Assembly: GCA_958370785.1 (NCBI GenBank)
Contig: CATXKN010000003.1
Span: 221,337 to 285,336 of the forward strand
Source of the DNA: an uncultured Collinsella sp.
GTDB taxonomy: Bacteria > Actinomycetota > Coriobacteriia > Coriobacteriales > Coriobacteriaceae
Direction: 5' to 3'
Length of the DNA stretch: 64,000 nt
Position numbers and translations under genes: made by a program. Of this stretch, positions 9,690 to 17,304 are shown one piece after another. Below the pieces are notes generated by a model, which was not told where the DNA came from, did not search any database, and saw only the letters and a list, made by a program, of their open reading frames with translations. Position 1 is the stretch's first letter, and each line of letters begins with the position of its first letter.

Positions 9690-9880
9690 CAAGATGGGAG
9701 GCGATCCGACTTAACCTTACCGACCCGGGCGCATCGTCCGATCTGCGACGCGACTATCCCGGGCCAAGAGGAATTACGGTTACTGGTACAGCCGGGGACT
9801 TGCACCCCGATTCTCCCAAACGCGCAGGAAAACCGCGCATTCGTGCGTCTCCGCACCACCATCTAGGCCATCGATTATTA
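9690..9880 (-). promoter_or_regulatory. Cobalamin riboswitch
   Basis: On the minus strand the leader contains GAATCGGGGTGCAAGTCCCC, then GGCTGTACCAGTAACCGTAA (core 9774-9817). This matches the cobalamin aptamer signature GAATccGGTGCAAgTCC..GCtG.acc.g.AACtGTAA. A following GCCCGGG/CCCGGGT stem and AGTCGGATCG block fit the rest of the aptamer. It sits about 140 bases upstream of the giant DUF4430 gene with no gene between. I see no clear terminator in the platform, so control may be at translation. The ends are approximate. Confidence 0.85.
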
Positions 9881-9888
9881 CTGTCGAT

Positions 9889-9897
9889 ATGGTAGCA
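9889..9897 (-). promoter_or_regulatory. Candidate extended -10 promoter for the riboswitch leader
   Basis: The minus strand reads TGCTACCAT just upstream of the aptamer, an extended -10 (TG-N-TACCAT). No good -35 is visible. Confidence 0.35.
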
Positions 9898-9993
9898 CGC
9901 AAAAGGGCCCCGCACACAGGCGAAGCCCAAGGTAAAAGCTATGGTTTGCGATAGGAAGAACTGTCGTCGGACCTTGCAAGAACAGCCCGTTTC

Positions 9994-10145
9994 AAAACTA
10001 TGCCAGATTACGGGGCTGATTCAGCACTTCGCAATCATATCTGCCATTTTCGAAAACCAGCGACTCATCTACCTGCGGTTTTAAAAGCACGGATTCCGAC
10101 ATGGTCGAGGTTCGGCACTCCAGCCCCGTAAACCGGCATAGTTTT
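9994..10145. repeat. Palindromic repeat family 1, copy A
   Basis: A 152-bp element. Its 25-base arms (9994-10018, 10121-10145) match at about 22 positions as an inverted repeat and begin AAAACTATGCC. The interior has CATATCTGCCATTTTC and TCTACCTGCGGTTTT, which recur in reverse orientation in copy C and partly in copy B. It lies between the end of the UbiB-like gene and the riboswitch, and fills most of the 312-base gap there. Confidence 0.85.
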
Positions 10146-10211
10146 GTTTGGACCAGCCCACGTCGACGCGACGCAAGGCAAAATAGCCCGTCCCCCCGAC
10201 CCGGGAAATCG

Positions 10212-11975
10212 TTAACGCTTGCCGCCGTGGCTGTTGCGCCAGATCTCGCGGCCCAGCATCAGCGCCAGCACCAACGCGCTCACGTAGCCCATAAAGCCAA
10301 TGACCGGGATACCAAACACAACCGGCTCGATGCGCGCGTAGTACACCACCGACGAACCGATAAACAGACCGGCGACCACAATTGCCATCGACATGCGGTC
10401 GATAATTCCACCCAGCTGTCGCAGCGCCTTATCGCTGCTCATGATCTGCGTGTTCACCTTAAGCTGGCCACGCGTGAGCATGCGCGACGCCAGCCCCAGG
10501 TACTCGGCCGCCTCGAGCGAGCCTTTTGCCGCGCGATAGCTGCTCGCGGCAAGATCGCGCCCCATTTCGCGCACGCGCGCATAGGTGCTCTTCTCGTTTT
10601 TGATGTGCGTCTGGATAATCTGGATCATATTGACGTTGGGCATGTACTCGGTCAGCAGGCCCTCAAGCGTCACCATGCCGCGCGCGAACATTGTCACCAC
10701 GCTCGGCAGCTCAACGTCGTTCTTGCGCGCCAGGTTTAGCAGCGAGGTCAAAAACTCGCCGATATCAAGATCCTTAAGGTCAAGACCCGCAAAGTCGGCG
10801 ACGATAAAGTCCAGATCGGACAAAAAGGCCGAATGGTCGAGCTCGGCCGAGTCGCCGCGCGTCACGGCAAAGCGCATAAGCGAATCCTTGAGCTTGGGCA
10901 CGTCGCCCTCGGCCACGGCGAAAATCATGTCCTTGACGATACCGCGGTCGTGGCTCGACATGCGCCCGACCATGCCCAGGTCAATAAAGTAAACGATGCC
11001 ATCTTTGAGGATGATGTTTCCCGCATGCGGGTCGGCATGGAAAAAGCCGTCGTCGAGCACCTGCGTCGAATAGTCCTCGACAATCGCCGAGCCGATCTTT
11101 TCCAGGTCATAGCCCTCGGCCACCAGGCGCTCGGGATCGGCAATCGAGATGCCGTCTACATAATCCATGACCACGACGTGCTCGGTGCAAAGGTCCAAGT
11201 AGGATTTGGGACACGACACGCCATGAACGCTCTTATGGAACTCATAGAAATCGTTGAGGTTTTTGGCCTCGGCCAAAAAGTTGGTCTCCTCGCGAAACGA
11301 GGCCCACAGCTCCTCGACGACGGCGTGTAAGTCAACAAACTGGTCGGTGTTGACGAACTTGGAAACGATACGCACCACCGAACGGATGATGTCGATGTCC
11401 TGCGCCATGACCTGCTGTGCGCCGGGGCGCTGGACCTTAACGGCCACATCCTCGCCGGTCACCAGGCGGGCACGGTGAACTTGCGCAAGAGAAGCGCTTC
11501 CGAGCGGGTTGGGGTCGATCGCGTCGAACATCTGCCCCAAGCGCTGGCCGTACTCCTCTTCCAGACAGCGGAGCACTACCTCATACGGCACCGGCTCTAC
11601 GTCGGAGCGCAGGCGACGCAGCTCGTCGCAAAACCGCTGCGGCAAAATCTCGGAGCGGTTAGCCAGAATCTGCCCCATTTTGACGAACATGGGGCCGAGC
11701 TCTTCGAGCAGGCGGCGTAGGCGCACCGGCGTGAGGTTGTCCCACACGCGGTACTTTTTGATCAGGCGAACAATCTGCCCGATACGTTCGCGGCGGCCCG
11801 CCGGCGTGAGCTGGTATTCCTCGTCCGGCGCCATCGCGTCGGGCTCCTCAGGGACCATATCGACAGCGCGCGGCTTCTTGCGAGCGCCCGAGACGGCGGC
11901 CTCAACCTCATCGACAACCGCCGTCTCGTCACCCAAGGGATCTAAATTGTTGTAATCGGTGGTGGAATCTGCCAT
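10212..11975 (-). CDS. UbiB/ABC1-family atypical kinase (AarF-like)
   Basis: A 587-residue member of the ABC1/ADCK/UbiB family of protein-kinase-like ATPases. Seen in order: an acidic N-terminus of about 60 residues; the KxGQ motif (FVKMGQILANR, about 97-107); the Ala/Ser-rich nucleotide loop GSASLAQVH (about 157); VAVKVQRPG with the family Lys; HADPHAGNI (catalytic Asp region) and FIDLGMVG (the DFG-like metal Asp); and two C-terminal membrane spans before RNSHGGKR. In proteobacteria the family supports ubiquinone synthesis. This organism probably makes no ubiquinone, so a general lipid or isoprenoid role is more likely and the substrate is unknown. Its start lies 8 bases after the stop of the phasin-like gene, so the two are probably co-transcribed. 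Confidence 0.88.
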   Translation of the reverse strand: MADSTTDYNNLDPLGDETAVVDEVEAAVSGARKKPRAVDMVPEEPDAMAPDEEYQLTPAGRRERIGQIVRLIKKYRVWDNLTPVRLRRLLEELGPMFVKMGQILANRSEILPQRFCDELRRLRSDVEPVPYEVVLRCLEEEYGQRLGQMFDAIDPNPLGSASLAQVHRARLVTGEDVAVKVQRPGAQQVMAQDIDIIRSVVRIVSKFVNTDQFVDLHAVVEELWASFREETNFLAEAKNLNDFYEFHKSVHGVSCPKSYLDLCTEHVVVMDYVDGISIADPERLVAEGYDLEKIGSAIVEDYSTQVLDDGFFHADPHAGNIILKDGIVYFIDLGMVGRMSSHDRGIVKDMIFAVAEGDVPKLKDSLMRFAVTRGDSAELDHSAFLSDLDFIVADFAGLDLKDLDIGEFLTSLLNLARKNDVELPSVVTMFARGMVTLEGLLTEYMPNVNMIQIIQTHIKNEKSTYARVREMGRDLAASSYRAAKGSLEAAEYLGLASRMLTRGQLKVNTQIMSSDKALRQLGGIIDRMSMAIVVAGLFIGSSVVYYARIEPVVFGIPVIGFMGYVSALVLALMLGREIWRNSHGGKR

Positions 11976-11983
11976 CTGCGCTG

Positions 11984-12400
11984 CTACTCGGCCTCTTCGG
12001 CGTCCTCTGCGTCGTCGGGCTCAACAGACTCGACGGGCACCGAGGTCACGTTGTCCTCGACCGAATCGACGATGTCGCGCACATGGGCCAAAAAGGCCGT
12101 GCGCTCGGGAGCGGTCATGACGCGGACGCGGGCCAGGATAAGCTCGTCGAGCACGCGCTGTGCCGCGGTCTCGCCCTGCATGCCCAGGCGCTCGGTCAGG
12201 TCGGAGATGGTGCCACCCGCCTGCTCGAACATGTCGGACACGCTGCGGGCGATATCAGGGGTGCCGGCATCCTTGCGAACCTGCTCGCCCTTGGTGCCCA
12301 GGTCGTCAAGGACCTTCTTGCCGCCCTCGACGGCAACGGCGGCGGCGCCAAAGCCCACGTTGATGGCACCGTTAACAAGCTGATCGAGTTTCATAACCAT
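11984..12400 (-). CDS. Phasin-like small protein
   Basis: A 138-residue acidic, largely helical protein (MVMKLDQLVNGAINVGFGAA at the start). It has an amphipathic middle (DMFEQAGGTISDLTERLG) and an Asp/Glu-rich tail ending EDAEEAE. Such phasin or polyhydroxyalkanoate-granule-like proteins often sit beside UbiB/ABC1 genes, as here. The start is taken at ATG 12400, where GGAG lies 6 bases upstream; a TTG at 12412 overlaps that ribosome-binding site and is rejected. The function is not known. A partner role for the kinase is inferred from the 8-base spacing. Confidence 0.7.
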   Translation of the reverse strand: MVMKLDQLVNGAINVGFGAAAVAVEGGKKVLDDLGTKGEQVRKDAGTPDIARSVSDMFEQAGGTISDLTERLGMQGETAAQRVLDELILARVRVMTAPERTAFLAHVRDIVDSVEDNVTSVPVESVEPDDAEDAEEAE

Positions 12401-12435
12401 GGTTGGCTCCAATCATGAACAATTGCATTGGCCTT

Positions 12436-12465
12436 CTTGTACCCAAGATTGGGCGAACGACACAA
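12436..12465 (-). promoter_or_regulatory. Candidate promoter for the phasin-like/UbiB unit
   Basis: The minus strand has TTGTGT and TACAAG separated by 18 bases, 36 bases upstream of the ATG at 12400. Confidence 0.4.
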
Positions 12466-12491
12466 AATCGTTTTACCGTCAAGATAGGAAT

Positions 12492-12530
12492 CGAGCGGGG
12501 CAAAGCCTTTGACGGCGTTTGTCCCGCTCG
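12492..12530 (-). terminator. Hairpin downstream of the C69 dipeptidase gene
   Basis: The inverted repeat CGAGCGGGGCAAA (12492-12504) with TTTGTCCCGCTCG (12518-12530) pairs at 12 of 13 positions. It lies 18 bases after the dipeptidase stop. The T run after it is weak. Confidence 0.5.
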
Positions 12531-12548
12531 CTCGTTGCAAGGTTGTCT

Positions 12549-14072
12549 TTACCTCACGTTGTCGTTCATCGCGAAGGAATTCTTCATGGCACAGCTCGTG
12601 GTGTAGAGCACCTTGCCCAACAGAGCATCGGTCTCCACGCGTACGAGCTCGGCAAAGGCCTCGTTGGCGCGGGCGAGTTCGGCGGGCACCTCGGCCTCGG
12701 GCAGCGCGGCTACGGCAGCGTCAACGTCGTGAATCTGCTTGTGGCCCATGCCGCCGACCTTCTCCTGATAGTCCTCGACCGCGCGACCACACTCATGGAA
12801 GCGAACATCGGCCAAGGCACCGATCAGGCGGTTGGCCCAGTAGAAATTCTCGGACGTCACGCGCGCCTGGGTGTCGGCATAGTACTCGGGCATGGTCTCG
12901 ACGTTGGCATACAGCGGGACGAGCGCGTTAAACGAGTTGGAGCCAAACGCCATCCACTGTACGGCGCGATACGCCGGCTGTGCATAGGGGCGCAGCTGCA
13001 GCACGGCGAGCTGGCTGTTGCGATTGATGCCGATGGGACGATAGGCGCCGCGTGTGGCGGGTGTACCCTTGCTGCCGTAGCAGTCGTACTCCGTGCCCTG
13101 GTAGTGGCTCGAAAGCACGTATTTGATGTCCTCGATGGTCACCTTGCGCTCGGGCACGCGGCTCCAGGGGATGTCGTCGCTCTCGGGCGTGTAGTCGGCC
13201 TCGGGACCGTCCCACACATCGCTGGGGTTGAGACAGCGCTGCATGTACCAGGCGCGCGGCGTGTTGTAGACGTGGTCGCTGTCGCTGTGCGAGCCAAAGG
13301 CCTCGCGCGGGTTAAAGACCGCGGCCGGGCCGTCGCCCTCGACGCCCAACGTCAGGTCCAGATGCCACTCGGCCATCCAGGAGCGCAGGTCGGCGGAGCA
13401 CATATGATCTGCCTGGGTGCCCTCGGCGTCGTCCAGGTCAAAGCTATCGATACCCAGCTGGTTGGGCATGGTCACATAGGCGTCATCGGGCACGCGCTTG
13501 GCGATCCAGTGGTGGCCGCCGATGGTCTCGAGCCACCAGATCTCGTCAACGTCACTAAAGGCAATGCCGTTGTTCTCGTAGGTGCCATAGCGCTCGAGCA
13601 GGTCGCCCAGGATGCGCACGCCGTCGCGGGCGGACTTAGCGTACGGCAGCACCAGGGTCACCATATCCTCCTCGCCCAGACCGCCGGGCTGTGCCGGAAC
13701 ATAGCCGTCCTCGCCCTCGTTGCCCTTGGCGGGCACGTAGTCCACGAGCGGATCGGCGCCGCGGACGCGCTCGTTGGTGGTGAGCGTCTCGGTTGCGGAC
13801 ATGCCAACATTGAGCTCGTTGAAACCGGCCTCGGCCCAAATGCCGTGACCGGGAACGACGTCGGGGACGCTCGTGTAGCGCATGGGGTTGTCGGGCAGCT
13901 CAATGGACAGGTGGCTCAGGACACTCGTGTAGACGCGCGGCTGCTCGTCGGGATGCACCACGCGCATGCGCTTGGGCTCAAACACCCCGTTGGACGAGTC
14001 CTCATTGCGGGCAACCAGCGTCGACCCGTCGTAGCTCGCGTTCTTACCAACCAAAATCGTTGTGCACGGCAT
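12549..14072 (-). CDS. C69-family dipeptidase (PepD-like)
   Basis: A 507-residue peptidase of family C69, whose members hydrolyse dipeptides with a broad range. The protein opens MPCTTILVGKNASYDGSTLV then ARNEDS, and the Cys at position 3 is the expected N-terminal nucleophile. The family pattern continues with an NELNV-x-MSATET block, the IWWLETIGGHHWIAKR block and a final CAMKNSF. No signal peptide is present, so it is probably cytoplasmic, as in the lactobacillar PepD enzymes. ATG 14072 is preferred because AAGGAGG lies 6 bases upstream; the ATG two codons earlier overlaps that site. It is the only gene on its transcript as far as can be seen. Confidence 0.9.
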   Translation of the reverse strand: MPCTTILVGKNASYDGSTLVARNEDSSNGVFEPKRMRVVHPDEQPRVYTSVLSHLSIELPDNPMRYTSVPDVVPGHGIWAEAGFNELNVGMSATETLTTNERVRGADPLVDYVPAKGNEGEDGYVPAQPGGLGEEDMVTLVLPYAKSARDGVRILGDLLERYGTYENNGIAFSDVDEIWWLETIGGHHWIAKRVPDDAYVTMPNQLGIDSFDLDDAEGTQADHMCSADLRSWMAEWHLDLTLGVEGDGPAAVFNPREAFGSHSDSDHVYNTPRAWYMQRCLNPSDVWDGPEADYTPESDDIPWSRVPERKVTIEDIKYVLSSHYQGTEYDCYGSKGTPATRGAYRPIGINRNSQLAVLQLRPYAQPAYRAVQWMAFGSNSFNALVPLYANVETMPEYYADTQARVTSENFYWANRLIGALADVRFHECGRAVEDYQEKVGGMGHKQIHDVDAAVAALPEAEVPAELARANEAFAELVRVETDALLGKVLYTTSCAMKNSFAMNDNVR

Positions 14073-14160
14073 GCGCATCCTCCTTGAGCGAAGAAATTAA
14101 ATGGCAACAGTGTATCGCTTTGGCTCAAAAAGGGCGAAGCCACAGCTCCGGCAACCCCTG

Positions 14161-14388
14161 TGGTCAAAAAATGCCAAATATGAGTACTGTCACCAATTTA
14201 GTAGTAGCAAATTTCCTTGTAACGAGTGTCAGAAATCCCCATTTGTCCAAAAGCAAGACAACGTTATTCCCCATAGGTTCAATAAAATGGGCTCCCTAAC
14301 GATAATGGATATCGCTAGGGAGCCCAAATCTCATAAAAAATATGTGACTATCTTGGCAACAGTACTCATATTTGGCGTTTTTTGACCA
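14161..14388. repeat. Palindromic repeat with 30-bp terminal arms, copy D
   Basis: A 228-bp element. Its outer arms (14161-14190 and 14359-14388) pair at 29 of 30 bases and begin TGGTCAAAAAATGCC. The interior contains a second hairpin (arms 14289-14303 and 14313-14327, GGGCTCCCTA...TAGGGAGCCC). The AAAAAATGCC arm start resembles copies A-C, but the internal box of family 1 was not recognised, so membership is uncertain. It fills most of the 354-base gap between the dipeptidase start and the folD stop. Confidence 0.85.
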
Positions 14389-14426
14389 CGTGGTATATGG
14401 CTAACCCCTCAAACAGCCCAAAACGC

Positions 14427-15281
14427 CTATTTCGATGCACGCTCCGCCGCCTCGATCACGTGCTTGGCGAGAATCGCAGTGGTCACAGCCCCCACGCCGC
14501 CCGGCACGGGGGTGATGGAGCCGACAACCGGCTCAGCAGCATCAAAATCGACGTCGCCGACCAGCTTGCCAGCGGCCTCGTCCCAGTTAATGCCCACATC
14601 GATAATCGTCTGGCCCTCGCGAACCGCACCCGCGCCAATCGTGCGCGCACGTCCAACCGCGGCAACAACAATGTCGGCAGAACGGCACTCGGCAGCCAAG
14701 TCGCGCGTATGCGTATGACACGTCGTCACTGTGGCATTGCGTGCCGTAAGCATGGCGGCAACGGGACGCCCAATTACCAGCGATCGACCGACGACCGCGA
14801 CCTTGGCCCCATCCAGCTCAACGCCGTAATGGTCCAGCAACGCCAGCACGGCCTCGGCCGTGCAAGGGGCAAAGCCCTCGCCTCGCCCCGAAAGCGTGGT
14901 AAGCAGCGAGGCCGGAGTCATGGAGTCAACATCCTTGGCGGGATCGAGTGCCGCGGCAACTGCATCCTCGTCAAGCCCAACGGGCAGTGGGCGAAACATC
15001 AGGCAGCCATGAACAGCAGGGTCAGCATTGATGCCCTCGACAGCCGCCAGCAGCTCATCCTGCGAAACATCGGCGGGAAGCAATACGCGGCGAGCCTCAA
15101 TGCCAACCTTCTCGCAGCGCTTGAGGGCGCCGCGCTCGTAGGACAGGTCGTCCTCGCGCTCGCCCACGCGCACGATAGCAAGCGTCGGAACAACGCCGCG
15201 CTCGCGCAGAACAGCACAACGATCGGCAAGCTCCTCAGTCAACGCGCGGGCGACGGGAGCGCCCTTCAACAGCTCAGCCAT
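14427..15281 (-). CDS. folD: FolD-type methylene-THF dehydrogenase lacking cyclohydrolase catalytic residues
   Basis: A 284-residue FolD-family protein. FolD normally oxidises 5,10-methylene-THF with NADP+ and hydrolyses methenyl-THF. The NADP-binding half is intact (VAVVGRSLVIGRPVAAML, and GSITPVPGGVGAVTTAIL), as is the KDVDS/T substrate region. However, the catalytic helix reads SYERGALKRCEKVGI, with Ala where family members have the essential Lys (Lys56 in human MTHFD1). The next motif reads GCLMFRPLP where G-x-L-V-Q-L-P-L-P is usual, so the Gln (human Gln100) is Phe. Both changes were checked on the DNA. The gene starts 2 bases after the stop of FchA, a separate methenyl-THF cyclohydrolase. 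A dehydrogenase-only role is inferred. Confidence 0.9.
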   Translation of the reverse strand: MAELLKGAPVARALTEELADRCAVLRERGVVPTLAIVRVGEREDDLSYERGALKRCEKVGIEARRVLLPADVSQDELLAAVEGINADPAVHGCLMFRPLPVGLDEDAVAAALDPAKDVDSMTPASLLTTLSGRGEGFAPCTAEAVLALLDHYGVELDGAKVAVVGRSLVIGRPVAAMLTARNATVTTCHTHTRDLAAECRSADIVVAAVGRARTIGAGAVREGQTIIDVGINWDEAAGKLVGDVDFDAAEPVVGSITPVPGGVGAVTTAILAKHVIEAAERASK

Positions 15282-15283
15282 GG

Positions 15284-15916
15284 CTATCCCCTCTTCCTTG
15301 CGGCGTCAGCGGCGCGGCGCGCCAGCGCATCGGCGCGCGGCAGCCACGTATCGAGCAGATCGTCGCACGCCGCCTCGAGCTCCTCGGCGCGGGCACGGTC
15401 CTTCATAGACGTGGTGTTCGCAAAGAGCGTCAAGCTCGCGCCCTGCATGGCGGCGCGGCAGAACACGGCGCCGCATGCCACGTCGGACAGCAGCTGTCGG
15501 GAGCCCTTGTCCGCCATGTCCTCGAGCAGCGCCAGCGCACGCCCGCACGCATCCATAATGCGGTACGGCGGCATGGCTGCCACGTGCAGCGCATCCTGAA
15601 TCGCAGCCGGTCGAGCCGGATCATCGCGCGGAATACCGTATGCCGCAGACACCTGGCCGTACGCACGAACGTCCTCGGCGACCAGACCCACAAGCTCCTG
15701 AGCCAGCTCATCTGCCTGGGCAAATGCGTGTGTCAGATCGTCCGCGCGATCGGCAAGCGCGGGGTTCGTCGCGCCATAGCGCGCGACCATCCCGCAAAGC
15801 GAGGCGCCCAGCGCGCCCACAAAGGCGCTCGCGCTGCCGCCGCCGGGAACGGGCTCGCGCGCGGCAAGCGCCTCGGCAAAACCGCGACAGGTTTTATCCA
15901 TCATCTCTTGGCTCAT
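15284..15916 (-). CDS. fchA: Methenyltetrahydrofolate cyclohydrolase / formiminotransferase-cyclodeaminase family
   Basis: A 210-residue FchA/FTCD cyclodeaminase-family protein starting MSQEMMDKTCRGFAEALA. It has the family opening PVPGGGSASAFVGALGASL, which forms the folate-binding loop. In acetogens and purine-fermenting clostridia FchA converts methenyl-THF to 10-formyl-THF, while FTCD relatives release ammonia from formimino-THF. ATG 15916 fits the family length of about 208 residues and has AGAGGTG upstream. A TTG at 16021 would add 35 residues lying inside the terminator of the upstream gene. It is directly followed by folD. Since that FolD lacks its cyclohydrolase residues, FchA most likely performs that step. 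Confidence 0.88.
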   Translation of the reverse strand: MSQEMMDKTCRGFAEALAAREPVPGGGSASAFVGALGASLCGMVARYGATNPALADRADDLTHAFAQADELAQELVGLVAEDVRAYGQVSAAYGIPRDDPARPAAIQDALHVAAMPPYRIMDACGRALALLEDMADKGSRQLLSDVACGAVFCRAAMQGASLTLFANTTSMKDRARAEELEAACDDLLDTWLPRADALARRAADAARKRG

Positions 15917-15963
15917 CGAAACACCTCTGCCCACCGCGCCGGCCACCACGGGCCGCACGCATA

Positions 15964-16006
15964 ATAAAAAATGGGACAACGACGCCAGGAAGCGGTTGTC
16001 CCATTC
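15964..16006 (-). terminator. Rho-independent terminator between the zinc-ribbon gene and fchA
   Basis: On the minus strand AATGGGACAAC (15995-16005 arm) pairs with GTTGTCCCATT (15970-15980 arm), and TTTTTATTAT follows. It separates the zinc-ribbon gene from fchA-folD. Confidence 0.8.
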
Positions 16007-16101
16007 ATCGATCTTGTCCAAGCCAGTCTAGCCCATAAGACAAAGGCTGTCAGGAGCTCTGGCTATCGGCGTTTCCGATTGCCGGCTATAGGCACGGGCG
16101 C

Positions 16102-16941
16102 CTAGTCCACCTGGAACGTCGGCAACAGCGTATCGATAATCTTCGACCCCATGTCGCGGTTTGCAGTCGAGTACTCCAAATGCGCCGCGGCAATCGTCGA
16201 ATCCGTGACGATCGTCTTTTCGTAAATGATCGTGTCGCCCTCGCGCCACGAGACCACGTACCAGTTGTCGCCCTCTGCGGTATAGAGGTCGGCCTTGCCC
16301 GAGGTGTCCGCGTCGACGAACATCTCGTGTGCGGTTTCGTCGTTAACGTTGACGTAGCCAGACAGGCCGATCACAAAACCCGTCTCCGGATCCTCGTACC
16401 TTGTGCTGCTGCCGCTGGGAGTATCTTCCATCTCAAAGCGATTGGGAATCGACATGCTATAAGGATGCATGTCGTTCGTGTACGTATGCACGTCGGTTAG
16501 GTAATCGTCCGAATCGCCCGAGCCGTAGTATGCCGATTCGTCCTCGGGAACGGCCTCGTCATCGGACGACGAGGATTCCTTGGACTTGGACTTGTCGCTC
16601 TTCTTCTTGGCAGAAGAATCTTTCTCGTCCGAAGACCCGGTATCGATCACCGAAATCTGCGTGCCGGAGTTCTTTGACCCGTTGAGCACCGTAAGCGCAA
16701 ACACCGTGACACCCCCAAGGAGTACCACGGCGGCACACGCCACCGCGATGACAATCGGCGCCTTGCTCTTGGACTTTTGAGGCGCAGGTGCAACCGGCGG
16801 CATCGATTGGGTTAGGCCCGGGGCAGAGGAAGGACCAACGCCCGCGGACGTCGGCGCGGAACCACCCGCAAGCGACGCCCCGCAATGCGTGCAAAACGTC
16901 GATCCATCGGGAACTTGCTGTCCGCATTTTTGACAGAACAT
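16102..16941 (-). CDS. Zinc-ribbon single-span membrane protein
   Basis: A 279-residue protein. The N-terminal zinc ribbon is CQKCGQQVPDGSTFCTHCG (Cys pairs at about 3/6 and 17/20). A Pro/Ser linker, one membrane span (APIVIAVACAAVVLLGGVTV, about 61-80) and a Ser/Lys/Asp-rich acidic stretch follow, then an extracellular C-terminal domain of about 130 residues with HPYSMSIPNRFEME and DNWYVVSWREGDTIIYE. Proteins of this layout are common in Coriobacteriia and Firmicutes and have no fixed function. The same zinc ribbon plus span occurs in the 671-residue protein at 34505-36520. It starts at the ATG after GAAAGGTCG and is divergent from the lipoprotein at 17305. Confidence 0.8.
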   Translation of the reverse strand: MFCQKCGQQVPDGSTFCTHCGASLAGGSAPTSAGVGPSSAPGLTQSMPPVAPAPQKSKSKAPIVIAVACAAVVLLGGVTVFALTVLNGSKNSGTQISVIDTGSSDEKDSSAKKKSDKSKSKESSSSDDEAVPEDESAYYGSGDSDDYLTDVHTYTNDMHPYSMSIPNRFEMEDTPSGSSTRYEDPETGFVIGLSGYVNVNDETAHEMFVDADTSGKADLYTAEGDNWYVVSWREGDTIIYEKTIVTDSTIAAAHLEYSTANRDMGSKIIDTLLPTFQVD

Positions 16942-17088
16942 CGTTCGACCTTTCGTGGTTTAGCTTTTGTCACAGCCAAGTCTAAAACCTCAAGCCGGCA
17001 TTGCTGTTGCGCAACATTAGGAGCATCAACCAAGCCGCACGCTTGCCCAGCGCCAGGCCCACCTTGCGGCAAGCCCGCACACGCAAAC

Positions 17089-17107
17089 ATGGGACATCTG
17101 GCCCACC
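17089..17107. promoter_or_regulatory. Imperfect palindrome upstream of lipoprotein 1
   Basis: ATGGGACATCTGGCCCACC, an imperfect dyad (TGGGACA..TGGCCCA). The same 19-mer with two changes lies at 18044-18062 upstream of the paralogous gene. It is in the 363-base divergent region and could be an operator or just duplicated leader. Confidence 0.4.
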
Positions 17108-17304
17108 TTTCGAGACTCCCGGGCAGCACAAGCTGGGGCATATCTATAAGTAAGGAACCCGTTGGGGCACGGCCGCTCAACGGCCACAAGCGATGAACGG
17201 AGGCATAAGCCGCACAGTACACAGAGACATCCGCCGCCAGCGCAATCAGTACCCCAACAGCATACGGCGCCGTGATGTCACCGACAGACAAGGAGGACGC
17301 CACC

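Noticed and set aside
9549..9692. Longer N-terminus of the giant surface protein
   Set aside because: The extra 48 codons fall in the riboswitch leader, and a strong AGGAGA site precedes ATG 9548.
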